Positions 16,357 through 26,936 of a stretch of DNA of 64,000 nt are shown here, in pieces. Source of the stretch: Pseudomonadota bacterium (GTDB lineage: Bacteria; Pseudomonadota; Alphaproteobacteria; Sphingomonadales; Sphingomonadaceae); NCBI GenBank assembly GCA_029779535.1, contig JAKPAG010000108.1:62001-126000 (forward strand), read 5' to 3'. The translations under genes and the position numbers were made by a program. How positions within the stretch are numbered: the first letter of the stretch is position 1; each line of letters starts with the position of its first letter. The notes under the pieces are model-generated. The model made no database searches. It had not been told where the DNA came from and saw only the letters and a program-made list of their open reading frames with translations.

Positions 16357-17564
16357 AGCGGGGCTCCGGTGGTCAGGCGGTGAAGGACAAGTGCGGACAA
16401 GGCCGCGCGTTCGGCCAGGCTTGGCACGATCAGGAATTCTTGCGGCGAATGGATCGCCCCGCCGCGCACCCCCATGGTATCGACCACGGGGACGCCGCAG
16501 GCGGCGATGTTGTTGCCATCGCAGACCCCGCCCGATGCCTTGCGCGTAATCGGCGCTCCCAGCAGGGCCGAGCATTCCTCGACGATCCCGAACAGTTTTT
16601 CAGCCCGCGCATCGAGCGGCTTGGGCGGGCGGCTGATCCCGCCGTGGAGGTGGATCGACACTTCGTGTTCCCTCTCAACCTGCGCGATCAACACTTTGAC
16701 TTCGTGTGAAAACAGTTCGGCCAATTCCAGCTCGCGCGGGCGGATGTTGAAGCGCAGCACCGCCATGTCGGGCACAACGTTGTTGGCGCTGCCGCCGTCG
16801 ATCCGGGCGGGGTTCACGCTCAGCCCGTCGCGCTCAAGCGCTTTCAGACCCAGAGCAAGGGCAGCGGCGGCGACAACCGCGTTGCGCCCGTCCTGCGGGT
16901 TGCGCCCGGCATGGGCGGAGCGGCCGGTGACGATGAGGCTGAAATTGCCGCTGCCCGCCCGCGCGCCGGCCAGGGTGCCATCGGGCAGGGCGCTGGGCTC
17001 ATAGGTCAGCGCCGCCGCCTTGCCCGCCGCGAGCGCTCGGATCAGCGGGGCGGAGGACAGGCTGCCGGTTTCCTCGTCCGCATTGATCAGCACGTCATAG
17101 CCGACGCTGGCCGCCGCCGGGCTGCGCTCGAACGCGATCAGCGCCGCCAGGATCACGGCGATCCCGCCCTTCATGTCGGCCACGCCCGGACCGTTGAGCG
17201 TCTGCGGGTCGAGCCATCGTTGCTGCTGGAAGGGATGGCTGGCGGGAAACACCGTGTCCATGTGCCCGGTCAACAGAAAGCGGCGCCGCGCCCCGGGGCG
17301 CACGCGCAGCACCAGGTGGTCGCCATGCTCAACCGCCACTTCGCGGCCATCGGCGGCAACGGCACTGACCGGGACAGGGCGCTCCAGCGTGATGTCCCCC
17401 GGCAGCGCGGCAAAGGCATCGGCCAGCGCGGCGGCCTGTGCGGCCAGGCCCGGCAGGTTGCCGGTGCCGGTGTTGATCGCGCTCCACGCCTGGACCTGGC
17501 CCAGCATCGGGGCTGCGTCCACCGCGTCAATCAGCGCGCGCTCGGTCGGGGAAAGCTGTTGCAT
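16353..17564 (-). CDS. M20-family metallohydrolase in the ast operon
   Basis: A 403-residue zinc-dependent M20 amidohydrolase of the carboxypeptidase G2 / ArgE / DapE group. Metal-site motifs are TGHMDTVFP (His near 99), GPGVADMKGG and NADEETGS, followed by the dimerisation domain (GRSAHAGRNPQDGRN) and a C-terminal His in GGAIHSPQEF. It is first in the operon with astA and astB. The pathway needs a succinylglutamate desuccinylase (AstE), which is absent here, so this enzyme might remove the succinyl group; that is inference. No signal peptide is seen, so it acts in the cytoplasm. Confidence 0.88.
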   Translation of the reverse strand: MQQLSPTERALIDAVDAAPMLGQVQAWSAINTGTGNLPGLAAQAAALADAFAALPGDITLERPVPVSAVAADGREVAVEHGDHLVLRVRPGARRRFLLTGHMDTVFPASHPFQQQRWLDPQTLNGPGVADMKGGIAVILAALIAFERSPAAASVGYDVLINADEETGSLSSAPLIRALAAGKAAALTYEPSALPDGTLAGARAGSGNFSLIVTGRSAHAGRNPQDGRNAVVAAAALALGLKALERDGLSVNPARIDGGSANNVVPDMAVLRFNIRPRELELAELFSHEVKVLIAQVEREHEVSIHLHGGISRPPKPLDARAEKLFGIVEECSALLGAPITRKASGGVCDGNNIAACGVPVVDTMGVRGGAIHSPQEFLIVPSLAERAALSALVLHRLTTGAPL

Positions 17565-17732
17565 CTGAAACCTTCTCTAGCCGAGCGGGCCGCGCTGTCC
17601 AACCCCCGCGCCGGGCAATCCCATTGCCTTCTCTTCGCAACTGCGGCATAGCGCTCGCATTCCTCCCCGGAATCGGTGATGTTCCCTGCCACGGCGCAAA
17701 GTGCGGCGTGGTGCAATGCTGTGCGAGGACCA

Positions 17733-19808
17733 ATGACGGATCGGGTTGAGAAGTGCGGGCTGCGGGTTGATGCGGCGCTGGCCAGCTTTATCGAAGGCGA
17801 AGTGCTGGCCCCGCTGGGGCAGGATACGGCCGCGTTCTGGGCCGGGTTCGCCGATCTGGTGGGCCGCTTTGCCCCGGTAAACCGCGCGCTGCTGGCCAAG
17901 CGGGACGATTTGCAGGCGCGGATCGACGCCTGGCATACCGAACGCGCCGGCAAGCCGATCGACATGGCGCAATACCAGGCCTTCCTGCGCGAGATTGGCT
18001 ACCTGGTGCCCGAACCCGCGCCATTCCAGGTCGGCACGCAGAACGTCGATGAAGAAATCGCAACGATGGCCGGGCCGCAGCTGGTGGTGCCGGTGCTGAA
18101 CGCGCGGTTCCTGCTCAACGCCGCCAATGCGCGCTGGGGCAGCCTCTATGACGCGCTCTATGGCACCGATGCGCTGGATGCGCCGCCGGCGCGGCCGGGC
18201 GGCTATGACACGCAGCGCGGTGCGGCGGTGATCGCCTATGCGCGCGCGTTCCTGGACCGCACGCTGCCGGGCTGGGAAGCGGCGCTGACCGGCGGGGACT
18301 GCCCGCACAGCTTCGCCACGCGGCCCGGCGGGGTGCTGTTCAAGCACAACGGGCTGCACATCGAGCTGGTGATCGATCCCACCCATCCGGTCGGCAAGGA
18401 CGATCCGCTGCACATCGCCGACGTGGTCTGCGAAGCGGCGCTGACCGCGATCTGCGACATGGAGGATTCGGTTGCGGCGGTGGACGGCGAGGACAAGCTG
18501 GCCGCCTATCGCAACTGGCTGGGGGTGATCCGCGGCGACCTGTCGGAAAGCTTCGAGAAGGGCGGACGGACCCTGACCCGCACGCTGAATGGCGATCAGG
18601 AATGGCAGGTGCCTTCGGGCAGCAGCTTTACCCTGCCGGGGCGCAGCCTGCTGTTCGTCCGCAATGTCGGCCACCTGATGACCAACCCGGCCATCCTGCT
18701 GGCCGATGGCAGCGAGATCCCCGAAGGGATCATGGACGCGGTGGTGACCAGCGCAATCGGCGCGCATGACGTGCGCGGGCTGGGCAAGTATCGCAACAGC
18801 CGCAAGGGCAGCATCTATATCGTCAAGCCGAAGATGCACGGGCCGGAAGAAGTCGGCTTCACCAACGATCTGTTCGATGCGGTGGAAGACCTGCTGGCCC
18901 TGCCGCGCCACACGATCAAGGTGGGCGTGATGGACGAGGAACGCCGCACCAGCGCGAACCTGGCCGCCTGCATCCATGCGGTGAAGGACCGGGTGGTGTT
19001 CATCAACACCGGCTTCCTTGACCGCACCGGGGATGAAATCCACACCTCGATGCGGGCCGGGCCGATGATCCGCAAGGGGGCGATGAAGCAGAGCGCGTGG
19101 ATCGCCGCCTACGAAGCGCGCAATGTGCAGATTGGCCTCGCCTGCGGGCTTTCGGGCAAGGCGCAGATTGGCAAGGGCATGTGGGCCGCGCCTGACATGA
19201 TGGGCGACATGATGGTCCAGAAGATCGGCCACCCCCGGTCCGGCGCGAACACCGCCTGGGTGCCGAGCCCGACGGCGGCGACGCTGCATTCGCTGCACTA
19301 TCACCAGGTCGATGTGTTCGCCGTGCAGCAGGAACTGGCGGGCCAGCCGACGCCGGGGCTGGAGCCGCTGCTGACTGTGCCGCTGGGGCTGGGGATCAAC
19401 TATTCCGATGACGAAGTGCGCGAGGAACTGGACAACAACGCGCAAGGGCTGCTCGGCTATGTCGTGCGCTGGATCGACCAGGGCGTGGGCTGTTCCAAGG
19501 TGCCCGACATCAACGATGTCGGCCTGATGGAAGACCGCGCGACGCTGCGCATTTCCAGCCAGCACATGGCCAACTGGCTGCTCCACGGCATTTGCACGAA
19601 GGAGCAGGTGATGGACAGCCTGCGCCGCATGGCGGCCAAGGTTGACGCGCAGAACGCTGGCGATCCGCTCTACCAGCCCTTGGTCGGCAACGAGGACGCG
19701 CCGGCGTTCCGCGCCGCGCTGGACCTGGTGTTCAAGGGCGTGGAACAGCCCAGTGGCTATACCGAGCCGCTGCTGCACCACTGGCGGCAGGTGAAAAAGG
19801 CGGGCTAA
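17733..19808 (+). CDS. glcB: Malate synthase G
   Basis: A 691-residue malate synthase G, which joins glyoxylate and acetyl-CoA to malate in the glyoxylate cycle or glycolate use. Recognisable stretches: [20 protein letters not shown] at the start, [13 protein letters not shown] [79 protein letters not shown] and [13 protein letters not shown]. Length fits the single-domain G form (about 720) rather than the A form. The ATG at 17733 follows GAGG. It converges on rsmA with a 4-bp overlap of stops. Confidence 0.97.
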   Translation: MTDRVEKCGLRVDAALASFIEGEVLAPLGQDTAAFWAGFADLVGRFAPVNRALLAKRDDLQARIDAWHTERAGKPIDMAQYQAFLREIGYLVPEPAPFQVGTQNVDEEIATMAGPQLVVPVLNARFLLNAANARWGSLYDALYGTDALDAPPARPGGYDTQRGAAVIAYARAFLDRTLPGWEAALTGGDCPHSFATRPGGVLFKHNGLHIELVIDPTHPVGKDDPLHIADVVCEAALTAICDMEDSVAAVDGEDKLAAYRNWLGVIRGDLSESFEKGGRTLTRTLNGDQEWQVPSGSSFTLPGRSLLFVRNVGHLMTNPAILLADGSEIPEGIMDAVVTSAIGAHDVRGLGKYRNSRKGSIYIVKPKMHGPEEVGFTNDLFDAVEDLLALPRHTIKVGVMDEERRTSANLAACIHAVKDRVVFINTGFLDRTGDEIHTSMRAGPMIRKGAMKQSAWIAAYEARNVQIGLACGLSGKAQIGKGMWAAPDMMGDMMVQKIGHPRSGANTAWVPSPTAATLHSLHYHQVDVFAVQQELAGQPTPGLEPLLTVPLGLGINYSDDEVREELDNNAQGLLGYVVRWIDQGVGCSKVPDINDVGLMEDRATLRISSQHMANWLLHGICTKEQVMDSLRRMAAKVDAQNAGDPLYQPLVGNEDAPAFRAALDLVFKGVEQPSGYTEPLLHHWRQVKKAG

Positions 19809-20617
19809 CCCAGCGCGCGGGCGACGCTCACGAACTCCGCAACGCTCAGCGTTTCGGCGCGGCGTTGCGGGTCGATCCCCAGCGCGTCCAGCGCGGCGAG
19901 GGCGCCGGGCACGCCTTTCAGGCTCTGGCGCAGCATCTTGCGGCGCTGGCCGAAGGCGGCCTCGGTCACGCGTTCGAGCGTGCGGGCGGAGACGCCCTGC
20001 GGCATGTCCGCCGGGGTGACGTGGACGATCGCGCTCATCACCTTGGGCGGCGGGGTGAAGGCGCTGCGGTGGACTTTCATCGCCAGCTTGGGCACGGCGC
20101 GCCACTGCGCCAGCACGGCCAGTCGGCCATAGGCATCGCTGCCCGCGTCCGCGATGATCCGCTGGGCGACTTCGAGCTGGAACATCAGCGTCAGGCTGGC
20201 CCATTGCGGCGGCCAGGCCTCGCCCCCCAGCCATCCGACGAACAGCGCCGTGCCGACGTTGTAGGGCAGGTTGGCGACGACGTGGAACGGCCCTTCGATC
20301 CCGTGGGGCACCTTGGTCGCATCGCCTTCGATCACGCGCAGCTGGCCGGGGAAGGCCTCGGCCAGTTCAGCGAGCGCGGGCAGGCAGCGGCGGTCCATCT
20401 CGATCGCGGTGACCTGTGCGCCTGCGCGCAGCAGCGCGCGGGTCAGCCCGCCGGGGCCGGGGCCGACTTCCAGCACCTGTTGCCCTTTCAGGCTGCCGGG
20501 GATCGCGGCAATGCGGTCAAGCAGCTGTTCGTCAAACAGGAAGTTCTGGCCCAGGGCCTTGCTGGCCGACAGGCCGTGCCGGGCGATGACTTCGCGCAAA
20601 GGTGGCAGGACGGTCAT
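19805..20617 (-). CDS. rsmA: 16S rRNA (adenine1518-N6/adenine1519-N6)-dimethyltransferase
   Basis: A 270-residue KsgA/RsmA, which dimethylates two adenines near the 3' end of 16S rRNA late in 30S assembly using S-adenosylmethionine. Motifs: [29 protein letters not shown] (SAM-binding loop), the catalytic NLPYNVGT, and [13 protein letters not shown]. The C-terminal helical domain has [12 protein letters not shown]. Start ATG at 20617 overlaps the pdxA stop by 4 bp. It is last in the lptD-surA-pdxA-rsmA operon, a gene order conserved widely in proteobacteria. Confidence 0.97.
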   Translation of the reverse strand: MTVLPPLREVIARHGLSASKALGQNFLFDEQLLDRIAAIPGSLKGQQVLEVGPGPGGLTRALLRAGAQVTAIEMDRRCLPALAELAEAFPGQLRVIEGDATKVPHGIEGPFHVVANLPYNVGTALFVGWLGGEAWPPQWASLTLMFQLEVAQRIIADAGSDAYGRLAVLAQWRAVPKLAMKVHRSAFTPPPKVMSAIVHVTPADMPQGVSARTLERVTEAAFGQRRKMLRQSLKGVPGALAALDALGIDPQRRAETLSVAEFVSVARALG

Positions 20618-21624
20618 TCGTCTTCCATCCGCCGCGCCGCGCATTCGCCCGCCATGCGGATCGCGGCGATCATCGCACCGGGATCGGCCCGGTTCTGCCC
20701 GGCGATGGCAAAGGCGGTGCCGTGGTCCGGGCTGGTGCGGATCACCGGCAGGCCCAGGGTGACGTTAACACCCTGGTCGAAATCCAGCGCCTTCAGCGGG
20801 ATCAGCGCCTGATCATGGTACATGCACAGCGCCGCGTCATAGGTGGCGCGGGCGCGCGGGGCGAACAGGGCGTCGGCGGGGTGGGGGCCGGTGGCCTCGA
20901 TCCCGGCGACCTGCAGGGCGGCAATCGCGGGGGTGATGATCCGCGCTTCCTCGTCGCCCATGCGGCCTTCCTCGCCCGCGTGGGGGTTGAGCGCGGCAAT
21001 GGCAAGGCGCGGGCGGATGATGCCGAAGTCCCGTTCCAGCGCGGCGGCGACGATCCGGGCGCGGCGCTCGATCAAAGCGGCCGTCAGCCGCGCGGGTACT
21101 TGCGACAGGGCGATATGCACGGTCAGCGGCACGGTGCGCAGCTGCGGCCCGGCCAGCATCATCACCGCGTCTTCTGCCGCAATGCCGCAGGCGGCGGCGA
21201 CGAATTCGGTCTGTCCGGGATGGGCGAAACCGACTTCGGCCAGCCGCGCCTTGGCGATCGGGCCGGTGACCAGTCCGCTCGCTTCGCCATCGACGGTCAG
21301 GCGGCAGGCTTCTTCCAGGCTGGCGAGCGCGAGCTCGGCGCCCGCGCGGCTGGGCGCGCCGGGGGTATAGTACCCGTCCGCGCCGGCCAGCACCGGCAGA
21401 CTGTAATCGAAACAGTCCAGCGCTTCGGCGGGGTGGAAGATCTGGGTGACGGGCAGGGTGATCCCGCGCCGCGCCGCAGCCTCGGCCAGCAGGTCCGGCC
21501 CGCCCGCGACGAAGAACGGGGGCAGGTCTTCGCCCTCGCGCCGCGCCCAGGCGGCGGCAATGAGTTCAGGCCCGACGCCCGCCGGATCGCCCAGCGAAAC
21601 CGCGAGCAGTGCCCCGCCTGCCAT
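20614..21624 (-). CDS. pdxA: 4-hydroxythreonine-4-phosphate dehydrogenase
   Basis: A 336-residue PdxA, the NAD-dependent enzyme of pyridoxal phosphate synthesis that oxidises 4-phosphohydroxy-L-threonine. Conserved parts: [11 protein letters not shown] at the N-terminus, [43 protein letters not shown] (metal-binding His) and [10 protein letters not shown], then [20 protein letters not shown] around the C-terminal site. Length is usual for the family. It starts one base after the surA stop and its end overlaps rsmA. Confidence 0.97.
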   Translation of the reverse strand: MAGGALLAVSLGDPAGVGPELIAAAWARREGEDLPPFFVAGGPDLLAEAAARRGITLPVTQIFHPAEALDCFDYSLPVLAGADGYYTPGAPSRAGAELALASLEEACRLTVDGEASGLVTGPIAKARLAEVGFAHPGQTEFVAAACGIAAEDAVMMLAGPQLRTVPLTVHIALSQVPARLTAALIERRARIVAAALERDFGIIRPRLAIAALNPHAGEEGRMGDEEARIITPAIAALQVAGIEATGPHPADALFAPRARATYDAALCMYHDQALIPLKALDFDQGVNVTLGLPVIRTSPDHGTAFAIAGQNRADPGAMIAAIRMAGECAARRMEDE

Positions 21625-21625
21625 G

Positions 21626-22981
21626 TCAGTCGTAGTCGATCACCGCGTCGCGGCGCAGGTCGCGCAGATAGGTCTGGGCGCGCTTGTTGACGCGTTCGTC
21701 TTCCATCTGCTGCTGCACGGCTTCGAAGTCCGGCGCGCCATCGACCTTGGGATCGTCGCGGCCGCACAGCATCAGCACGCGCACGCCGTCCTGGATCGAG
21801 CCGAACGGCGGGGTGGTTTCGCCCATGTTCAGCGCCAGCACCATGTTCTGGAGCTGCCCCGGCAGGTCGCGCGCCTTGATCTGGTCGTTGGTGACCACTT
21901 CGGCGCCCAGCCCGGCGGCGACGCTGTCCACCGTGCCGCAGCCGCGCGCGCTTTGCATCGCGGTGGCGAAAGCCTTGGCCTTTTCGGTGGCCTGGGCCTC
22001 GGTCACGCCGGGGGGGAAGCTGATCGAGATCTGCTTGAGGCTGAGCAGCGCGTCGCGCGGATCGGCGGTCAGCACCTGACGCTTGTCGATCAGCAGCAGG
22101 ATCGAGAACCCGCCGCGGATTTCCACCGGGCCGACCAGCTGGCCGGTCTGCAGCCCGGTGAGCGAGCCGGACAGCTCGTTCGGCAGCTGGGCCAGGCGGA
22201 TCCAGCCCAGGTCCCCGCCCACGGCCGCGGTCGAGGCTTCGGAGAACTGGCGGGCATAGCCGACGAAGCTGCCCCCGTTCTTGAGCTGTTCGACGATCTT
22301 CTGCGCGTTCTGGTAAACCGCGCTCTTGGTTTCGTCGGTGGCCGACAGGAAGATTTCGCCGACGCGGTATTCCTCGGTCCCCTTGGAGTCCTGGAGGCGC
22401 TTGAGCACTTCGCGCACTTCTTCGTTCGAGACGTTGACGAAGGGCTGGACGTTGCGGCGCAGCAGGCGGTTCCACGACAGTTCGCCCCGGATCTGCCGCT
22501 TGAGTGAAGCGGCGGACGAGCCGATCTTGGTGAGGTAGGCGTCCATCGCCTTGGCGTCCTGGTTGAAGTTCTGCGCGGCGATGCGGGCATAGGTCTGGTC
22601 GACCTCGCTATCGTCGACTTCGATCTTCTGGGCCTTGGCTTCCTGAATCTGGAGCGTTTCGTCCATCAGGTTGCGCAGCACCTGCATCTTCAGGCGGTTC
22701 TTTTCCTCGTCGCTGACCTTGCCGCCGCTGGCGTTGACGATCAGCGCGACGCGGTGGTCAACGTCGGTGCCGGTGATCACTTCACCGTTGATCACCACGG
22801 TTGCCTTGCGGTGGTTGGGATCGTTCTTGGCAAAGAATTCGACGTTGGTCGGCAGGTTGAGCCCGCCGCCCGCGCCGCCGGCATCCTGGGCCACGGCCCC
22901 GGCGGCCATGGCGGCGGCGCCGGCGGCCAGCGCGGTCATGGCAACGCGGGTCGAAAAACGGGAGAGCGTGGTGCGTTTCAC
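21626..22981 (-). CDS. surA: SurA-like periplasmic peptidyl-prolyl isomerase/chaperone
   Basis: A 451-residue exported protein starting at GTG 22981. The N-terminus (VKRTTLSRFSTRVAMTALAA and on) is a signal peptide cleaved near AVAQDA. Then comes a SurA_N domain with VINGEVITGTDVDHRV, and two parvulin-like regions: EYRVGEIFLSATDE and a second with ADPRDALLSLKQISISFPPG. SurA escorts outer-membrane proteins, LptD among them, so its place right after lptD fits. Only 137 bp separate it from lptD. Isomerase activity in each parvulin domain cannot be judged by eye. Confidence 0.92.
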   Translation of the reverse strand: MKRTTLSRFSTRVAMTALAAGAAAMAAGAVAQDAGGAGGGLNLPTNVEFFAKNDPNHRKATVVINGEVITGTDVDHRVALIVNASGGKVSDEEKNRLKMQVLRNLMDETLQIQEAKAQKIEVDDSEVDQTYARIAAQNFNQDAKAMDAYLTKIGSSAASLKRQIRGELSWNRLLRRNVQPFVNVSNEEVREVLKRLQDSKGTEEYRVGEIFLSATDETKSAVYQNAQKIVEQLKNGGSFVGYARQFSEASTAAVGGDLGWIRLAQLPNELSGSLTGLQTGQLVGPVEIRGGFSILLLIDKRQVLTADPRDALLSLKQISISFPPGVTEAQATEKAKAFATAMQSARGCGTVDSVAAGLGAEVVTNDQIKARDLPGQLQNMVLALNMGETTPPFGSIQDGVRVLMLCGRDDPKVDGAPDFEAVQQQMEDERVNKRAQTYLRDLRRDAVIDYD

Positions 22982-23118
22982 GGTAGTTCCAAATCCCAAA
23001 AACGGCGGGAGATTCCCTGCCGGACTTGCCGGTCCAATGGCGCGGCGCGGCTGAACCCAAGCTGAGCATGGGCGGATAGCGCAGATGGCCCGCAGTGCCA
23101 ATCTTGGATAACGCGCTA

Positions 23119-25374
23119 TCACCGGAAGCCAAGGTTCCGCAGCGCGAAATGAATCTGATAGGTGTTGCCCTTGCGCGCATCGCCCGTGGCCACGAAATCG
23201 CGCCGCCAGGTGAAGTCCAGTTCCAGGCAATCGTCCTGATATGCGATCCCCAGGCGCGTGCGCAGCGGTTCCCAGCCATCGGTAGTGGCCAGCGGGTCTT
23301 CCTTCCTGCCCGTCAGGTTGACCACCGCCGAGCCGAACATCGACCAGTAGCGCGCCACCGCGACCCGGCCGGCCACGCGCAGTTCCTCGCGGTCCTTGAG
23401 ATCCTCGATCGCCGCGCTCACGTCGCGGTTGAGGCGCAGGTAGCCGAGTTCGAGGTAGGTGCGCTCATTGCCCACCGCCGCGTCGAATTCGTTGCGACGC
23501 ACGGCCAGGTTGTCCTTGTCGAGCCGGAAGCGGTGGGTCAGCTTGACCAGGTCCTTGAAGCGGATCTCGGTGCGCCCGACCACGTCGGACACCCGGCTGG
23601 ACAGCCCGGTGCCATCAGGCAGCAGGCTGGGGCGGCTGGTCAGCCGGTAGGACTGGCCGATGGTGGTCGAAACGCGCCAGCCCGGCCGTTCGAACTGCCA
23701 GTCCAGCCCATAGGTAAAGCGCACCCCGTCCTCGACCCGGTCATAGCCGGGGAAGCGGTTGAGCGCGAACAGATTGGAATCCTCGAGGTCGATCGCGCGC
23801 GCATCCTCGTTGGGCACGGCCAGGTTGCGCAGTGTCGGGCTGGCGACCACCTGGAAGCGCGGGGTCAGCACCTGGCTGCCCCCGGCGAACTTGCCCAGCA
23901 GCGGCCACTTCACGTCCATCGCCGCCGTGGCCAAGCCGCGCGCCTCCCAGCCGGGATTGCCGCGATAGAGCGCGGTCGCGGTCAGCGCGTTATCGCTCGA
24001 ATGATAGACATCGCCGCGAGCCAGCGTGGTGAAGGTCACTTCCTGGCCCCACGGGGTCAGGCGGCGCAGGTCCCACCGCGCGCTGGCGAAAGCGCGCTGG
24101 GTGTCCTGCCCGCTGGTGCGGCTGATCGCCAGGCTGTTGACCTGCAGTTCGACCTTGCCGCCCAGCACTGGATCATTGAGGCGGCGGCGATAGTCGAGTT
24201 CGGGCAGGGCCACCGGCACCAGCCCCTGCTTGTCGCCCACGCGCAGCGTCTGCGTGGCCCAGCCGGCAATCGACAGATAGCTGTTCGCGTCGATCCGTTC
24301 CAGATCGACCATCGAACGCAGCCGGTCATCGCGGCTGATGTCATAGCGGCGCAGGAAGGTGCGGTCCGATGCGGCCCGGCCGGAAAAGGTCAGGCTCCAG
24401 TTCGGGTCGAACTGGTACCTGCCGTTGGCGAACAGGTAGCCGCGAAAGTCCTTGCTGCTGGTCGCGGTTCCGGAAATCGAGATGCGCCGGCTCTGCGTGA
24501 CATAGCCGGTGACCTGGTAGGCGCCCTTGTCGTTCAGGGCGCGGTACTGGGCCGACAGCATCGGCAGCGCCTTGGTATAGACATAGCCGGTCACCGCGAT
24601 GTCGCGGTTGGGCGACAGGCGGTGGTAATAGCTTTCGGAAAATTCCACCCCGTTGGAAGCCGACAGGCGGACATCGGGGATCAGCAGCCCGGAAATCGGG
24701 TGCCCGTCGGTCGTCACCACCAGCCCGGGCATCGGCAGCAGCCGCGCTCCGAACAGTTCCAGCCGCGCGCCCTTGAACCGCACCCGGCGGCGCTCGGGAT
24801 CGTAGATAACCCGCTCGGCCGTGATCCGCCAGCTGGGATTGCGCGGGCAGCCGCGGTCATCCTCCACGGCGCAGGCGGAATAGACCGCCTTGTTCAGCAA
24901 CACGGTGCCATCGGCGGCGCGTTCGCCGCTGGCGGCGGCCAGCCGCCCGCCTTCGCGCAGCGCCAGCAGCATGTTCTGCATCGCGCCGGCCTTGAATTCG
25001 TCGGTCAGCTCGATCTTGTCGGTGAACAGCTGGTTGCCGTCGGCATCGACCATGCGGATGTTGCCGCTGGCCTCGATCTTGCCGGTCTGGCGGTTCCAGG
25101 TCAGCTGGTCGGCCACCACCGACTGGTCGCCGCGCCGCATGACCACGTTGCCAAAGGCGGTAACCGTTTCGCTGTTGTCGTCATAGCTGACCCCGTCGGC
25201 CTCGAAGCCGATCGGCTGGCCCTCGTCCGCATTGGCGGCTGCCGGGGGGGCATCCTGCGCCGCCGCAGCCAGCGGCACCCCGGCCAGCAACAGCGCCAGC
25301 GCCGCCGCGCCGCGGCGACAGGCGGAAAGAGTCACAAGGGATCGCTGCGGAATGGCCCGCGGGAAGGGGTGCAT
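23119..25374 (-). CDS. lptD: LPS-assembly protein LptD
   Basis: A 751-residue outer-membrane beta-barrel that, with LptE, inserts lipopolysaccharide into the outer leaflet. It has a signal peptide (to about residue 39, cleaved before QDAPPA), an N-terminal OstA jellyroll domain (GFEADGVSYDDNSETVTAFG and VVADQLTWNRQTGKIEASG), and a long beta-barrel with alternating aromatic/polar strands ending HFALRNLGFR. CAVEDDRGC contributes Cys that could form the disulphides known in LptD. First gene of the lptD-surA-pdxA-rsmA operon; divergent from pepA. Confidence 0.96.
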   Translation of the reverse strand: MHPFPRAIPQRSLVTLSACRRGAAALALLLAGVPLAAAAQDAPPAAANADEGQPIGFEADGVSYDDNSETVTAFGNVVMRRGDQSVVADQLTWNRQTGKIEASGNIRMVDADGNQLFTDKIELTDEFKAGAMQNMLLALREGGRLAAASGERAADGTVLLNKAVYSACAVEDDRGCPRNPSWRITAERVIYDPERRRVRFKGARLELFGARLLPMPGLVVTTDGHPISGLLIPDVRLSASNGVEFSESYYHRLSPNRDIAVTGYVYTKALPMLSAQYRALNDKGAYQVTGYVTQSRRISISGTATSSKDFRGYLFANGRYQFDPNWSLTFSGRAASDRTFLRRYDISRDDRLRSMVDLERIDANSYLSIAGWATQTLRVGDKQGLVPVALPELDYRRRLNDPVLGGKVELQVNSLAISRTSGQDTQRAFASARWDLRRLTPWGQEVTFTTLARGDVYHSSDNALTATALYRGNPGWEARGLATAAMDVKWPLLGKFAGGSQVLTPRFQVVASPTLRNLAVPNEDARAIDLEDSNLFALNRFPGYDRVEDGVRFTYGLDWQFERPGWRVSTTIGQSYRLTSRPSLLPDGTGLSSRVSDVVGRTEIRFKDLVKLTHRFRLDKDNLAVRRNEFDAAVGNERTYLELGYLRLNRDVSAAIEDLKDREELRVAGRVAVARYWSMFGSAVVNLTGRKEDPLATTDGWEPLRTRLGIAYQDDCLELDFTWRRDFVATGDARKGNTYQIHFALRNLGFR

Positions 25375-25472
25375 GGCTTGCCTATCGCACCGCCCGCGCC
25401 TAACTGCAATGCACGCCAGCCATCAGCGGCAACGCTTTGCCGCTATGGCACAGATCGCGCCTTGGAGAGCAC

Positions 25473-26936
25473 ATGCAAATCGAATTCATCGCCGGACCTT
25501 CGGCCCCCGCCTCTACTGCTGTCGCCCGGATCGTCAACCAGGATGCGCTGCCCGCGGATCTGGACGCGGTGCTGCTGGAAGGGGCCAGGGCCAGCCGCTT
25601 CACCGGCAAGGCCGGGCAACTGCACGAAGGTTTCGTCAATGCCGGCGGCGCGGTCACGCGCGTCGCGCTGGTTGGCGCGGGCGAAGCCAAGGCGCGCGAC
25701 CGCGCCAGTTCGCTGGAACGCGCCGGTGCGGCGATCAGCGCAAAGTATCTGGCCTCGGGCCTGCCTGCCCTGGCGCTCGACCTGTCGGGTGCGGGGTTGT
25801 CGGCCGCCGATGCCGTGGCGGTGCTGCTGGGTGCGCGGCTGCGCGGCTGGCGGCTCGATACCTATCGCACCAGGCTGCCGGACGAGCAGAAGCCCAGCCT
25901 CAAGACGCTGCAGGTGATCGGCGCGCCCGCAGGGACCGAAGCGGCCTGGGCGGTGGAAGCCGCGCTGGCGGACGGGGTGGAATTCGCCCGCGAACTGGTT
26001 ACCGAACCGGCCAACGTGATCTATCCCGAAAGCTTTGTCGCCCGCGCGCAGGAACGCCTGGCCGGGACCGGCATCGGCATCCGCGTGCTGGATGAAGCGG
26101 AAATGACCGCGCTCGGCATGGGCTCGCTGCTGGGCGTGGCGCAGGGCTCGATCCGGGGGCCGCGCATCCTGGCGATGGTCTGGAACGGCGGCTCGGCCGA
26201 TGACAGGCCGGTGGCCTTCGTCGGCAAGGGCGTGACTTTCGATACCGGCGGGATCAGCCTCAAGCCGGCGGCCGGCATGGAAGACATGAAGTGGGACATG
26301 GGCGGCGCGGCGGCGGTTGCGGGCACCATGCTCGCGCTCGCAAAGCGCAAGGCCAGGGCCAACGTGGTCGGCGTGTGCGGGCTGGTTGAAAACATGCCCG
26401 ATGGCGGCGCGCAGCGGCCGGGCGATGTCGTCACCTCGATGTCGGGCCAGACGATCGAGGTGATCAACACCGACGCCGAAGGGCGGCTGGTGCTGTGCGA
26501 CGCGATCACCTGGACGCAGAAGACCTATGCGCCAGCCGCGGTGATCGACCTTGCCACGCTGACCGGGGCGATGATCATCAGCCTGGGCCACGAACACGCC
26601 GGGATCTTCTCGAACGACGATGGCCTGGCCGAAAAGCTGATCGGCGCGGGCAATGCCAGCGGCGACAAGCTGTGGCGCTTCCCGCTGGGCCCGGCCTATG
26701 ACAAGCTGATCGACAGCCCGATTGCCGACATGAAGAACGTCGGTCCGCGTGAAGGCGGCTCGATCACGGCGGCGCAGTTCATCCAGCGCTTCGTCGACAA
26801 GGGCACCCCCTGGGCGCACCTCGACATCGCGGGCATGGTCTGGGCCAGCAAGCCGGGTCAGACCTGGGACAAGGGCGCGACCGGCTACGGCGTGCGCCTG
26901 CTGGACCGGTTCGTGCGGGATCACCTTGAAGGTTGA
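25473..26936 (+). CDS. pepA: Leucyl aminopeptidase (M17)
   Basis: A 487-residue cytosolic aminopeptidase A/leucyl aminopeptidase that removes N-terminal residues with two metal ions. The M17 signature NTDAEGRLVL is in EVINTDAEGRLVLCDA, and metal ligands are in VGKGVTFDTGGISLKPAAGM and KWDMGGAAAV. The N-terminal third is the variable macro-like domain. ATG at 25473 is preceded by TTGGAGAG. The next gene, holC, starts inside its last codons, the common pepA-holC pair of proteobacteria. Confidence 0.97.
   Translation: MQIEFIAGPSAPASTAVARIVNQDALPADLDAVLLEGARASRFTGKAGQLHEGFVNAGGAVTRVALVGAGEAKARDRASSLERAGAAISAKYLASGLPALALDLSGAGLSAADAVAVLLGARLRGWRLDTYRTRLPDEQKPSLKTLQVIGAPAGTEAAWAVEAALADGVEFARELVTEPANVIYPESFVARAQERLAGTGIGIRVLDEAEMTALGMGSLLGVAQGSIRGPRILAMVWNGGSADDRPVAFVGKGVTFDTGGISLKPAAGMEDMKWDMGGAAAVAGTMLALAKRKARANVVGVCGLVENMPDGGAQRPGDVVTSMSGQTIEVINTDAEGRLVLCDAITWTQKTYAPAAVIDLATLTGAMIISLGHEHAGIFSNDDGLAEKLIGAGNASGDKLWRFPLGPAYDKLIDSPIADMKNVGPREGGSITAAQFIQRFVDKGTPWAHLDIAGMVWASKPGQTWDKGATGYGVRLLDRFVRDHLEG

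Noticed and set aside
17577..20234. An 885-codon open frame on the minus strand opposite malate synthase G
   Set aside because: The plus strand encodes a full malate synthase with all its motifs; the other frame is rich in Arg, His and Gln and has no recognisable family.
23095..25917. A 940-codon open frame on the plus strand opposite lptD
   Set aside because: lptD on the minus strand has a signal peptide, OstA domain and barrel end. The opposite frame is a codon-bias shadow.
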